Assembly: GCF_000964425.1 (NCBI RefSeq)
Contig: NZ_BANF01000035.1
Coordinates: forward strand, 1 to 33,391
Direction: 5' to 3'
Length of the DNA stretch: 33,391 nucleotides
From: Komagataeibacter intermedius TF2
GTDB lineage: Bacteria > Pseudomonadota > Alphaproteobacteria > Acetobacterales > Acetobacteraceae
This document shows, one piece after another, positions 7,810-15,801 of this stretch (positions are counted from its first letter, which is position 1; each line of letters opens with the position of its first letter). The notes under the pieces are model-generated. The model made no database searches and was not told the origin of the DNA. It was given only the letters and a program-made list of their open reading frames with translations. Both the position numbers and the translations under genes were made by a program.

Positions 7810-8786
7810 TGTGCGTCCCTGATATGGGCCGAGACCGTCCGTCCCGCATCGGAGAGAAGGACAACGGGAGACTCATGGAAAGCATAGAGCGTGTATCCCC
7901 CTTCACCGTGCTCCATGCTGTCCGATGAGGGCGTCATGAGGTGAAGGCGCGTGCGAAGATAGACCTCGTTTCCAATCCGCCAGGCGCGCACGTCATCGGG
8001 GGAAATACCCTCGACGGCCAGCGGAACGGCTGACGCTGGTGGAATGCCGCTTAGCATGGCGTTCATGTAGGGCTCGCCTGTCGCGGGCACTCCGGGGCGG
8101 CTGCCGACCGGCTCCCGGGCATTGGGCCCTCCCTCGGACATGCGAACGGTCAGGTTGTCATCGTAGGATCCACGTCCCGCGATCAGCAGGAAGGAGACCG
8201 GCTTTGGCGCGTTCTGAAGCGTTACGAGCAGTCCGCCTCTGGGCTGGAGCGACATCGGTTCGATATTGATGGTATTGGAGCCCTTGAACGGGACGCAGGT
8301 ATAGAAACCTGTTGTCTCGACCGCAGGATTCCCGGCCGACGCGCCGCTTTTACCGGAAGCACAGTTCGTGCTGCCGTCCGGGTTGGCGGAATTGCCAGAC
8401 GTATTCCATGCGATCGGCCAGGGCTGTCCCGTGCTGTCCACGAAGGACAATGCGGTCGGATAGCCTTTTGTCGTAAAGATCAGGCTTGTCTGCTGACCAG
8501 GCGCAAAGGAGACACGGATCGCCGGGCGCGCATTAGGGGTCGCGAATTCCGTGCCGACCTGCTCCGTGGCACGACGCACGTCCTTCAGGCGTTCCCCCAG
8601 CCGAAGGATTTCTTCGGGTGTGAAGGGAATGGCCTCATGCTCGGCTTCATCTTCGGCTGCCTGATCCTGATCGTCTGCAGGTGTCGTTGCCGCAGGCCCG
8701 GGCTGTGATGGCTGCTGTGCGAGTGCCGCAAGTGGCAGGACGGACAGGGTCAGCGGAAAGAGAGAAAGAATTCGCACGGTTGTCAC
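7806..8786 (-). CDS. icmK: IcmK/DotH (TraN-like) outer-membrane core protein
   Basis: This 326-residue protein starts at GTG 8786, overlapping the icmL stop as GTGA. It has a signal peptide (ending near LAALAQ), an acidic linker, then the DotH/TraN domain beginning IPFTPEEILRLGERLKDV and containing VSFAPGQQTSLIFTTKGYPT and FVDSTGQPWPIAWNTSGN, typical of IcmK/DotH. DotH is an outer-membrane ring component acting with DotC, DotD and DotG. Two cysteines (CASGKSG and FYTCVP) could form a disulfide. The GTG start with no ATG alternative nearby and the four-base overlap imply translational coupling. Confidence 0.87.
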   Translation of the reverse strand: MTTVRILSLFPLTLSVLPLAALAQQPSQPGPAATTPADDQDQAAEDEAEHEAIPFTPEEILRLGERLKDVRRATEQVGTEFATPNARPAIRVSFAPGQQTSLIFTTKGYPTALSFVDSTGQPWPIAWNTSGNSANPDGSTNCASGKSGASAGNPAVETTGFYTCVPFKGSNTINIEPMSLQPRGGLLVTLQNAPKPVSFLLIAGRGSYDDNLTVRMSEGGPNAREPVGSRPGVPATGEPYMNAMLSGIPPASAVPLAVEGISPDDVRAWRIGNEVYLRTRLHLMTPSSDSMEHGEGGYTLYAFHESPVVLLSDAGRTVSAHIRDAQ

Positions 8787-9418
8787 TCCCTCCCCGACGA
8801 GACGACAAGCTGTTCGATGGCCAGTCCATCCGGGTGATCCAGATCCTCCACGCGATCAATCGTCACGGTTGCCATCAGCATTTGCGTATTCTGCTGGTTG
8901 ACGTTTTCGCAGGTCTGGATGAAAGGAAACTGTATCACGTAGCGCGCGTGTCGCTGCACGACTGTCTCGGCGCGTACGGTCGCGGCCCGTGTCGGCTGCG
9001 CATAACAGAGCAGTTTTGCATCTCTGAGTTTCGCCAGATTCCCCTGCGTAATGAAAGACTTTGCAAAGGTGTTCCATCCGTTGAGCGTGTAGTGAGCACC
9101 CGCGGTGTTCATCTGGGTTGGAAAATCACGATAGTTGATGTTGTAGGGTGCGATCGCCCATTTGACGGCCCAGCCGAGAAGCTGGTCCTGGCCAAGTACA
9201 GGACTGGTGAGCGCCACGGCCGGTCTGGGAGCGTTCTGGCCGTCAACGTAGAAATAGAGGGGTGTGGGCGGGTGTGCACGGATATAGGCGTCGTGTGCCG
9301 CGAACACGATGACCACGCCTGCCAGTGCGATGTTGAGCAGTAGCGATCTATCGACAACGATCCCCTGAAAGTCGGGGTCGGTAAGCCGCCTGGTTACTGC
9401 GGAATTAAACAGCCGCAT
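8783..9418 (-). CDS. icmL: IcmL/DotI (TraM-like) inner-membrane protein
   Basis: This 211-residue protein has one N-terminal membrane helix (LLLNIALAGVVIVFAAHDAY) followed by a periplasmic domain with YFYVDGQNAPRPAVALTSPV and WAVKWAIAPYNINYRDFPTQ, hallmarks of DotI/IcmL, a VirB8-like fold. It starts at ATG 9418, 132 bases after the 9551-10429 gene. It is the first recognisable Icm gene of the block and overlaps icmK by four bases. DotI forms an inner-membrane complex needed for transfer. Conserved motif positions and length agree well with the family. Confidence 0.9.
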   Translation of the reverse strand: MRLFNSAVTRRLTDPDFQGIVVDRSLLLNIALAGVVIVFAAHDAYIRAHPPTPLYFYVDGQNAPRPAVALTSPVLGQDQLLGWAVKWAIAPYNINYRDFPTQMNTAGAHYTLNGWNTFAKSFITQGNLAKLRDAKLLCYAQPTRAATVRAETVVQRHARYVIQFPFIQTCENVNQQNTQMLMATVTIDRVEDLDHPDGLAIEQLVVSSGRE

Positions 9419-9550
9419 GGCGCGCCTCCCTTACGGGGGCATGAAAAAAGGTGGTCATCACTCTACTCTCATTTCCCGACGGTGATGAGAGCAGGCTGGA
9501 AGTCTATCTTGCGACCAGCACGTTTTTTCTTTGACGGTTTGCGCTACTAC

Positions 9551-10429
9551 TCAGGCGGCAATGCCATGCGTGGCGGCAATGCTGCGGCGGTATCGTCTGC
9601 TGACCCGGTCACCACCCTTGCGGCTGGTCCAGAAAAAGCATCCGCTCTTGCAGAGGCATTCCCGCCGGATGTAGTGGTGTTCGCCGATATAATGTTCGGC
9701 CCTCGCGAGAATGAACCAGGGCACTTTGGCGCCGCGTCGTGGCGGAAGCTGCTCCCAGCAGCTTTGGGACTTCAGCGCGCTTTCCGAAATAAGGAAATCC
9801 CGTGCAATTTCACGCGGGTTCTGAAATGCAAAATGGCGGTAGGCGATTTCGATGTTGGCGGCCTCGTGCCACCGTACCTTGTCTCCTCCCTTATGTCCTG
9901 TGAGGGTCAGCCTGCTGAGGCTGTTCCTGACAAGCCATGTCCGTCCCCGCCGGGCTTCGGGTGGAAGCAGCGAAGCCTGTTCCCATGTGAGGACAACTGC
10001 GGGATCTGCGGGAATGGCGCTCCGCTTTTCGGCAAGTATGGTCTCCGCCTGTATTTTTGAGAGCCTGATGCGCGGTGGCAGGCCAAGCTGCTTTCTTTTT
10101 GCACGCACGCTCCCGGCCGAGCGGCCAAGCATCTCGGCTATGTCGGCGGTTTTATCACCACAGAGCCAGCGTTGGCCAAGGATGAGCAACTGGGTCCTTG
10201 TCCATGCTCCCCTGCGTGCAGGCGCTTCATAAAAAACATTCTGGGGTCGGTCGGCCCATTGCGCGACTGACTCCTTTACCTCCTGCACTGTCAGGGTAAG
10301 CATTGTCGCTACAAGGACCTCGTCGCACAGCCTGGCATAGAGGGCGCGCGTCATTTCTGGCGTGGGATAGGTCTGAAGCCATGTAAACAGACCGTGTTTT
10401 ATAACCTGGCCGAACGATGCTGACTTCAT
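9551..10429 (-). CDS. DNA-binding protein with GcrA/Myb-like helix-turn-helix
   Basis: This 292-residue protein is predicted to be soluble. Residues about 74-117 (GAWTRTQLLILGQRWLCGDK then TADIAEMLGRSAGSVRAKRK) look like a GcrA- or Myb/SANT-type helix-turn-helix: a leading tryptophan, then a recognition helix rich in basic residues. A second, weaker helical repeat around IEIAYRHFAFQNPREIARDF may be another. The C-terminus has a cysteine pair (CLCKSGC) and is basic. It lies directly upstream of icmL behind a promoter at 10483-10512, so it may regulate the tra block or act at the transfer origin. No named family is certain. Confidence 0.7.
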   Translation of the reverse strand: MKSASFGQVIKHGLFTWLQTYPTPEMTRALYARLCDEVLVATMLTLTVQEVKESVAQWADRPQNVFYEAPARRGAWTRTQLLILGQRWLCGDKTADIAEMLGRSAGSVRAKRKQLGLPPRIRLSKIQAETILAEKRSAIPADPAVVLTWEQASLLPPEARRGRTWLVRNSLSRLTLTGHKGGDKVRWHEAANIEIAYRHFAFQNPREIARDFLISESALKSQSCWEQLPPRRGAKVPWFILARAEHYIGEHHYIRRECLCKSGCFFWTSRKGGDRVSRRYRRSIAATHGIAA

Positions 10430-10482
10430 GGCGGTATGCCCTCGTCATCGCGTTTTCGGGATAGGCTGCGTGTTTTGGGAAT

Positions 10483-10512
10483 AATATCTCTTAAGCGTTA
10501 TATAACCGTCAA
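10483..10512 (-). promoter_or_regulatory. Likely promoter of the minus-strand tra block with palindromic spacer
   Basis: On the minus strand there is TTGACG (10507-10512) and GATATT (10483-10488) with an 18-base spacer. The spacer contains the perfect ten-base palindrome GTTATATAAC (10497-10506), a candidate operator. The first gene downstream begins at 10429. The tandem-HTH protein encoded just upstream is a plausible but unproven regulator. Confidence 0.5.
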
Positions 10513-10537
10513 GAAATAAATAGCGCAGAACGCGCTA
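10511..10537 (-). terminator. Rho-independent terminator behind the tandem-HTH gene
   Basis: Minus strand: TAGCGC, loop GTTCT, GCGCTA, then TTTATTTCTT. The six-base perfect stem with a T-rich tail lies 140 bases downstream of the HTH gene stop and just before the tra promoter. A second hairpin (stems 10550-10555 and 10564-10569, ACGCGG/CCGCGT) lies beside it. Confidence 0.5.
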
Positions 10538-10634
10538 ATATGACTCCAGACGCGGTTTCCGGTCCGCGTTGGTGATCCGCCGGGCCACATCACCTGGAAT
10601 GGACAGCCCAAGGCATAGGGTCTGCCATAAGAAA

Positions 10635-10659
10635 GGAGACCTCTTTCCTGACAGTCTCC
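10635..10659 (-). terminator. Weak hairpin with T-rich tail after the tandem-HTH gene
   Basis: On the minus strand GGAGAC and GTCTCC (10654-10659 and 10635-10640) pair around a 13-base loop and are followed by TTTCTTAT. The long loop makes it a weak terminator candidate; the hairpin at 10521-10537 is better. Confidence 0.3.
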
Positions 10660-10676
10660 ATACCTTCATCACCCGG

Positions 10677-11480
10677 TCAGTGGTTTGCGATATCGTCGAG
10701 GTGACCAATAATGGACTCGAGATCAGCGAGGGCTTCGAGTTGTGATTGCGCGGACATTGCCCACGCGGTCATGTCCAGGGAACGCAAGAGGTCTGCGTCG
10801 TCATGTATTCCCGGGATCAGGTAATAAACGGAGACGGACAGTCCTTCGGCAATGCGATAAACCGTTTCAAGGCTCGGATTTCTCAGCCCTGCTTCGATCA
10901 GGCTCAGGCTGGTCAGGGAAACATGTGATTTATGGGCGATCTGGCTCGCTGTTGCCCCCTGAAGCGTCCTGAAGATCTGAATCCTGCGCCCAAATATCTC
11001 GAGGAGGTCCTGCCGTTCCCCCGAGGTGAAGGCGACACTGTGTGAATAATGATCGATCGGCAATCTGACCGGTATTTCCGGCAGGTTAAACGTCTTTGAA
11101 ATATTGCCAATAATGTCGCGTAATTTCTGGATTGCCAGATTGTAGTCCGAACACTGCTTCATGGTCTTTTTCAGCTGCGTGGCGGATGCCACCAGATCCA
11201 GATGGGCAAACCATGTACCTTCTGGTGCGCCTTGCGGAAGAATATCGCGCGGATCTATCTCAAATACCCGTAGCAGCGCCGATAATGTTTCCAGGGAAAC
11301 CGGACGACCGGCTTCGATGCTCCGTATGACCGATACATTCAACCGTGCCAGTTTGGCGAGGTGTACCTGCGTCCAGTCAAGCGCAGTGCGCCTGTCATAA
11401 ATGATTTCCCCAATGTCTCTATATAATTGGCCGGATGCAAATAAAGCCTCGGCTTGCATCTTGCCATTGTCATGGGACAT
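10677..11480 (-). CDS. Transcriptional regulator with two XRE-type HTH domains
   Basis: This 267-residue protein has two Cro/C1-type helix-turn-helix domains. The first is at about residues 24-80 (RRTALDWTQVHLAKLARLNV, SVIRSIEAGRPVSLETLSAL). The second is at about 165-222 (TASQIAHKSHVSLTSLSLIE, AGLRNPSLETVYRIAEGLSV). The linker contains a helical segment. Two linked domains could bind a two-part operator as a monomer, or bridge sites. It lies between the divergent tra blocks, so it is a candidate for controlling both. The start is ATG 11480, with no clear ribosome site upstream. It is not assigned to a named family. Confidence 0.8.
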   Translation of the reverse strand: MSHDNGKMQAEALFASGQLYRDIGEIIYDRRTALDWTQVHLAKLARLNVSVIRSIEAGRPVSLETLSALLRVFEIDPRDILPQGAPEGTWFAHLDLVASATQLKKTMKQCSDYNLAIQKLRDIIGNISKTFNLPEIPVRLPIDHYSHSVAFTSGERQDLLEIFGRRIQIFRTLQGATASQIAHKSHVSLTSLSLIEAGLRNPSLETVYRIAEGLSVSVYYLIPGIHDDADLLRSLDMTAWAMSAQSQLEALADLESIIGHLDDIANH

Positions 11481-11569
11481 TTTCGTTTACTCTCACGGCG
11501 GGCGTTTTCCTCGGCAAAAGAAACTTCCAACATCCAGAAGATATCGACTGGTCACGTCCTGACAGGGGA

Positions 11570-11579
11570 TCACGCGTGA
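11570..11579. promoter_or_regulatory. Palindrome TCACGCGTGA in the divergent region
   Basis: A perfect ten-base palindrome lies in the 196-base gap between the tandem-HTH gene (minus) and the plus-strand tra block. Related GTCAC/CGTCA words lie on either side (11551-11555 and 11586-11590). It is a candidate operator for the HTH protein, inferred from position only. Confidence 0.3.
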
Positions 11580-11676
11580 CGGAACGTCATGATAGTCGAG
11601 TTGGAGCCCGCAAAAAAGGTGTCTGAGGTCGCAAAGGCCGCTGCTCTGGTCAGGAGAACTTGATGGAGACACTCAT

Positions 11677-12147
11677 ATGCCTGTTATGCCTGCCGTGGTT
11701 ATGGCGCTGGCCTCTGGCCCCATATCTGTCACACCTGCCGCGTTTCATCTTGTCCAGACAACTTCTCCGGACACTCCGTCCCAGCCGGCGTTGATGGGGA
11801 CAACCGGCGGGGAAGCCTTACCATCACCGGGAGACGCTGGGCAGGAAGGTCCGGGCGCATTGGCTGATACTGGTGTGGATCCTCGAACATCCGGGAATGT
11901 TCCAGCCCGTCGGTATTTCCATATCGCCAGCGGTTATGGAAAGCAGGTCCCACTTGGTTTCGCCGTGCGTCAGATCGTTCCGCATGGGGTGCGTGTGGTG
12001 TTCGCGGCGGACGTGGACACCAGCGTTCCTGTTGACTGGCAGGGCGGCCGGGAATGGAACAAGGTTCTGGCGACCACGGTAGCCCAGGCGGGTGACGTCA
12101 TTGATGTTGGTCATAATAAAGTCGCGGTCCGACGTCGAATTCGCTGA
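11677..12147 (+). CDS. TcpQ/secretin-N0-like protein, possible DotD/TraH counterpart
   Basis: This 156-residue protein has an exported-looking N-terminus without basic residues (MPVMPAVVMALASGPISVTP), then a linker and a C-terminal domain from about residue 92 (LGFAVRQIVPHGVRVVFAAD, VDWQGGREWNKVLATTVAQA). That domain matches the TcpQ/PilL pattern of secretin N0-like domains: a hydrophobic strand, 'IVP.G..V', then 'V.W.GG..W..VL'. Legionella DotD has an N0-like fold, so this could fill the DotD/TraH role, but it has no lipobox cysteine. ATG 11677 has GGAG eight bases before it. It is the first gene of the plus-strand block. Confidence 0.65.
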   Translation: MPVMPAVVMALASGPISVTPAAFHLVQTTSPDTPSQPALMGTTGGEALPSPGDAGQEGPGALADTGVDPRTSGNVPARRYFHIASGYGKQVPLGFAVRQIVPHGVRVVFAADVDTSVPVDWQGGREWNKVLATTVAQAGDVIDVGHNKVAVRRRIR

Positions 12148-12199
12148 CTGGTCGCATGATGGCCCGACACCTTCGTCGTAATCACCCGAGGAAGGTTCC

Positions 12200-12589
12200 A
12201 TGAACAAGCCCTCATCCGTCCGGAAATCCGGACTTTCTTCCCCGATGCCCAATGTCTCCCTTGCGCTGGATGCGCTCGGCGAGATCTGGCGCATCAGGGG
12301 CGGGGAGGACGTCATCGCGATGTTGGACAATGATATGACAGCGAGGACGGCCTGGCACGCCATCCTCGCTGGTGTCGCGCCGCATGAATGGCCGGATCTG
12401 GTCAGCTCCCTTGACGCGCTGATCCCCTATCTGCGCGGCCGCAGGGACCTGTTGTCGGCGGACAGCCCTTTTGGACGGGGCGTAATCTCGGAAAGCAGGC
12501 GCCAGGCGCTTCATCGCCTTCTTGCTCCGGAAAGGATTGCCCTGCTGGAGGCTGTGACGCGTCCGGCTACACGTCAGGAGGCCGCATGA
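12200..12589 (+). CDS. Conserved-looking soluble protein of unknown function
   Basis: This 129-residue soluble, mostly helical protein contains no cysteine. It includes VSLALDALGEIWRIRGGEDV, a tryptophan-rich middle (TAWHAILAGVAPHEWPDLVS) and a basic C-terminus (SRRQALHRLLAPERIALLEA). ATG 12200 follows a GAGGAAGG sequence. The stop overlaps the ATG of the next gene by four bases (ATGA), which ties it to the exported proteins and the DotA/TraY gene downstream. I do not recognise a family; a cytoplasmic accessory or chaperone role in the transfer system is only a guess from location. Confidence 0.65.
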   Translation: MNKPSSVRKSGLSSPMPNVSLALDALGEIWRIRGGEDVIAMLDNDMTARTAWHAILAGVAPHEWPDLVSSLDALIPYLRGRRDLLSADSPFGRGVISESRRQALHRLLAPERIALLEAVTRPATRQEAA

Positions 12590-13173
12590 TCGGTCTGCGC
12601 TTCCGTGTCCTGTTGTCAGTGGCCGCCGCTCTTGTATCGATACAGGGGCATGCGCAGACCATGTCATCAGCCGCCTCTGGCGCCACGACATCTACGGGAA
12701 GCGTCGGCTGCGCCGCCCTGACCCAGGCGGCGGCAACAGCCGTAAACGAACGCGTTCAGGCCAACGATGCTTACGAAAAGCAGCCGGATAGCGTCAACGG
12801 CCTATCCTGCCTGAGCAATTTTTTCAACGGCACCGGATTGAATCTCATCACGAACGGCCTTGACCCCGCGGCACTCCTGCAGGCCGTCGAGGGCCAGATA
12901 GGTGGCCAGGTCTGTCAGGCCGCACAGGCGGCATGGGGTAACGCCATGGGGTCGACCCAATGTGGACTCAGTTTGTCAGGCGTTAACCTGGGGCTCGGTT
13001 TTGGCTCGAGTAGCGGGCTCATGTGCCCGAGCCTGAGTTTCGGTGGTGGTGGGCCGCCAATCGCGACCGCCATTGCGGGGACGTCGAGCGGTACGACTGA
13101 TCTGTATATCAACGGATCTCCCCAGCTTCCGACCGGATACAGCCTGAGCAATCTCGTGGACGGAGTGTTCTGA
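12586..13173 (+). CDS. Exported Cys- and Gly-rich protein of the transfer block
   Basis: This 195-residue protein has a signal peptide (MIGLRFRVLLSVAAALVSIQ, cleavage after GHAQ). The mature part has five cysteines, a SCLSNFFNGTGLNLI segment and a glycine/serine-rich middle ending CPSLSFGGGGPP. The C-terminal part resembles a beta-rich surface protein (DLYINGSPQLPTGYSLSNL). It overlaps the previous gene by four bases and the next by one (TGATG). I do not recognise a named family. Its position next to a TraW/VirB5-like exported protein suggests a periplasmic or pilus-associated component of the type IVB system. Confidence 0.7.
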   Translation: MIGLRFRVLLSVAAALVSIQGHAQTMSSAASGATTSTGSVGCAALTQAAATAVNERVQANDAYEKQPDSVNGLSCLSNFFNGTGLNLITNGLDPAALLQAVEGQIGGQVCQAAQAAWGNAMGSTQCGLSLSGVNLGLGFGSSSGLMCPSLSFGGGGPPIATAIAGTSSGTTDLYINGSPQLPTGYSLSNLVDGVF

Positions 13174-14357
13174 TGCGCAGGCTGCAGATGGTTATCATTG
13201 GTGTTGCTTCGTGCGTCTGCGTGCTGGCAGTCACGCCGCGTCCGGCATACGCGCTTTTCAGTGACGCCGCTGTCGTTGCAGCGATCAAGCTTCTTCAGGC
13301 GTTCACGGGCAACGCCCTCAATACGATGACAAAAAATCTGACGGACAGCATCGATTCAAACCTCAGTAGCCTTACAAACCCGAATTCCGTTGCGTCTCTC
13401 CTGACGAAGGGTTTCACGCAGGTTGCCAATTACGCGAAAGCCCAGGTCGGTGCCCAGTCGCAACTCATGGATGCCCAGGACGCAGCGATGGCCGGATTTC
13501 TACGGCGCCAGCAGGAAACCGGAATCCGGGACGAGCATATGATGAACCCGGAATTCTGCGCGGGCCTTGACGCCCAGCAGTCCACCGTGGCCGCGTCCAA
13601 AGCGGCGCGCTCTGCGGTGTACGCCATTGCGACCGTGAGCGATCCCCGCGGTGAGGCAGGTCAGGGAACGCCCTCCTATTACGGCAAGTCACAAGGCACG
13701 GATGCGAACATGTCCCTGCACCTCAAGCGCTACTGTTCATCCGACGACGTGGCGCAGGGGCTCTGCTCTTCCGTGTCCCGGCTGCCGAACGCCGACCAGC
13801 GTGCCGCCAGCCTGTTCGGCGCCGATACCCTGTCCGCGGATGGCGCAGTGGATGCAGCCAATGATTATGCGACCACGCTCATCCAGCCGGTAGCGCCGGC
13901 GGCCCTGCGTGGCGAGCAGCTGTCCAGCCTTCGGGGACGTGAAGCCGCAACCCGGCGCCGGTCGTACAACAGTCGTATGTCTCTTGCCCGCTGGGTCACG
14001 GGCTACGTCACATCTCTTGGTGTTCCGTCTGTCGCGCTCACGCGGGACCAGAAGGCTGAAATGACGGCCGAGGGGCTCACGCCGCTCGACAAGGCGTCGT
14101 GGCTGCAGGCTATGGCGCTGGAAGTCAATCGCAGGGTCTCCAGCGTAAGCTGGAACGCCTCGCTCCAGGCAATGCCTCCCGCGTCGGTCATGCGCGAGGT
14201 TGCCACCGAGATGGCGCAGTCCAATTACCTTGCGCTGCAGAACTACCGTCTCGGGCTCTACCTCGCGACCATGGGAGCTGCCCGGGTCGCGCAGGAAGAA
14301 GAGGTCGCCTTCAGGGACGGCCTGACACCGATGCCTTCCCCCACGATCAATCCCTAG
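13173..14357 (+). CDS. Exported transfer protein, TraW/IcmX position, VirB5-like in layout
   Basis: This 394-residue protein has a signal peptide ending near PRPAYA. It then starts ALFSDAAVVAAIKLLQAFTG and is rich in amphipathic helices (VANYAKAQVGAQSQLMDAQD). It has few cysteines (FCAG, YCSSDD, GLCSS). The layout, with an early Phe/Ser, long helices and an alanine-rich core, resembles minor pilus or VirB5-type proteins. By gene order (two genes before DotA/TraY) it takes the place of TraW, the IncI relative of IcmX. That assignment rests on position and size, not on a motif. It starts immediately at the end of the preceding gene. Confidence 0.65.
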   Translation: MRRLQMVIIGVASCVCVLAVTPRPAYALFSDAAVVAAIKLLQAFTGNALNTMTKNLTDSIDSNLSSLTNPNSVASLLTKGFTQVANYAKAQVGAQSQLMDAQDAAMAGFLRRQQETGIRDEHMMNPEFCAGLDAQQSTVAASKAARSAVYAIATVSDPRGEAGQGTPSYYGKSQGTDANMSLHLKRYCSSDDVAQGLCSSVSRLPNADQRAASLFGADTLSADGAVDAANDYATTLIQPVAPAALRGEQLSSLRGREAATRRRSYNSRMSLARWVTGYVTSLGVPSVALTRDQKAEMTAEGLTPLDKASWLQAMALEVNRRVSSVSWNASLQAMPPASVMREVATEMAQSNYLALQNYRLGLYLATMGAARVAQEEEVAFRDGLTPMPSPTINP

Positions 14358-14366
14358 AGGTTTGCC

Positions 14367-15779
14367 ATGTCTGAGGCCCAGCAGAAAACCGGCGATATCG
14401 AGGATGTGCTGAAAACCCTTGATCGCGTGCAGTCCGAATACAGGAAGCAGGCACCCGGGCAGGCCGCCGCATATGATCGGCTGCGGCAGGAATCCCGCGA
14501 GCCTGACGTCCATAATGATCCCGGCTTCCGTACGCGCGTCGCATACGCCGTGCAGGATGTAGAGCGCCTTTTGGGACCGACGCTTGAAAAGGAGCATCCT
14601 CTCCGCACCGAGATGACAGAGCGCGCGGCGCATTACCCAGGTCTGAACGAACCTGTGGTCGCTGCGATGATGCGTGAAACGCATCGCCTTCAGCAGCCAG
14701 AAGTAAACGCGATCCGGACACTTGCCAGCGAACTGGTTGAAGGACGTCAGGATCCGGACCACCCGGACATCGCGCACACCATCGAGAACCTGAGGGCGAC
14801 CGTCTTTCCCGAACCAGGGCATCAGCCAGCGCCAGGGCATGACCATGCTGCCGGGTCTGCGCACGATGAGAAAGGTCAGCCGGACAAAACCCGTGGAATG
14901 GCGTCGCCGGGGGAGGGCGCTCCGCCTGGACCGGAGCAGTCGGCCAGCAGTCAACCCGGACAGACCCATACGACGGATCCTCAGAAGGACTTTCGAGAGA
15001 AACAGACAGGTCCCGCAAAAGACGCGCCGGAAAGCCGATCGACGATGGATGGCAACGGCACAAAGGAAAAGGCGGCAGCGAACACACGGGAAACGAACGG
15101 GGCGGCCAGGGATCAGGAGGACGTCAAGGTTATTCGCGGTGGCGGCTTTGCCCGCCTAGCAGAAGCGATTGCCTCGCGCATTGATAGCCAGCCTGCGAGC
15201 CCGGCATCATCGTGGATGGAAAAGGCCGCCGATTTCAGCACCCGGCTGCACAACGCGCGTGACGAAAAGAGCCTGGAGGCGACCGAACGTCTGGGAAAGC
15301 AGGCGGTGGAGGCCCTGCGTGACCTCAGGGAGCGGCCAGCTTCCTCCATCATGGCGGCGATTTCAGATGCAGGAAAGGGCGACCCTGACGGTGTTGCCGG
15401 TGTGTTGTCGGAGATGAAGGCCGGTGGCCGGTATGCGGATCTGCATAGCCAGTTTGTGACGGAGAAACAGAATAACCAGGCATTTGCGGCGCAACTGGAG
15501 AATGTCACCAGCAAGCTCGAAGCCTACGGAAAGGGAAGGGACGCCGCCGAGGCAACAGGCCAGCGCATGGGAATGCCCGGCAGTGTGACGCAGCGCTTCA
15601 CCCAGATCGATGCCGAGATCGGCAGGACTGCTGCCGAAGTGCCCGGAAAAAAAGAGGGGGCCAGTGCGCTGGAAGACATGAGCGAGAAGGTCCGCGAGAT
15701 GATGCACAAGGCTGTGACTGCAGTCACGGATTTCATGACGCGGATGAAGCCCGGTCCCACCGCCAGTCCTGCGCCGTGA
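14367..15779 (+). CDS. Large hydrophilic helical protein of unknown function in the transfer block
   Basis: This 470-residue protein has no signal peptide, no membrane helix and no cysteine. Residues 1-150 form one helical domain (IEDVLKTLDRVQSEYRKQAP; YPGLNEPVVAAMMRETHRLQ). About 150-250 is a disordered, charged linker rich in Gly, Asp, Lys and Pro. From 255 on is a second helical domain with coiled-coil character. The two-domain, low-complexity-linker build is like a cytoplasmic scaffold or a secreted substrate. It lies between the TraW-position gene (nine-base gap) and DotA/TraY (22-base gap). No family is recognised. Confidence 0.68.
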   Translation: MSEAQQKTGDIEDVLKTLDRVQSEYRKQAPGQAAAYDRLRQESREPDVHNDPGFRTRVAYAVQDVERLLGPTLEKEHPLRTEMTERAAHYPGLNEPVVAAMMRETHRLQQPEVNAIRTLASELVEGRQDPDHPDIAHTIENLRATVFPEPGHQPAPGHDHAAGSAHDEKGQPDKTRGMASPGEGAPPGPEQSASSQPGQTHTTDPQKDFREKQTGPAKDAPESRSTMDGNGTKEKAAANTRETNGAARDQEDVKVIRGGGFARLAEAIASRIDSQPASPASSWMEKAADFSTRLHNARDEKSLEATERLGKQAVEALRDLRERPASSIMAAISDAGKGDPDGVAGVLSEMKAGGRYADLHSQFVTEKQNNQAFAAQLENVTSKLEAYGKGRDAAEATGQRMGMPGSVTQRFTQIDAEIGRTAAEVPGKKEGASALEDMSEKVREMMHKAVTAVTDFMTRMKPGPTASPAP

Positions 15780-15801
15780 CTTCGCCGCTGGAGGACAAAC
15801 C

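Noticed and set aside
9482-10060. Plus-strand frame of 192 codons
   Set aside because: It is antisense to the DNA-binding protein gene at 9551-10429, with no ribosome site or family pattern.
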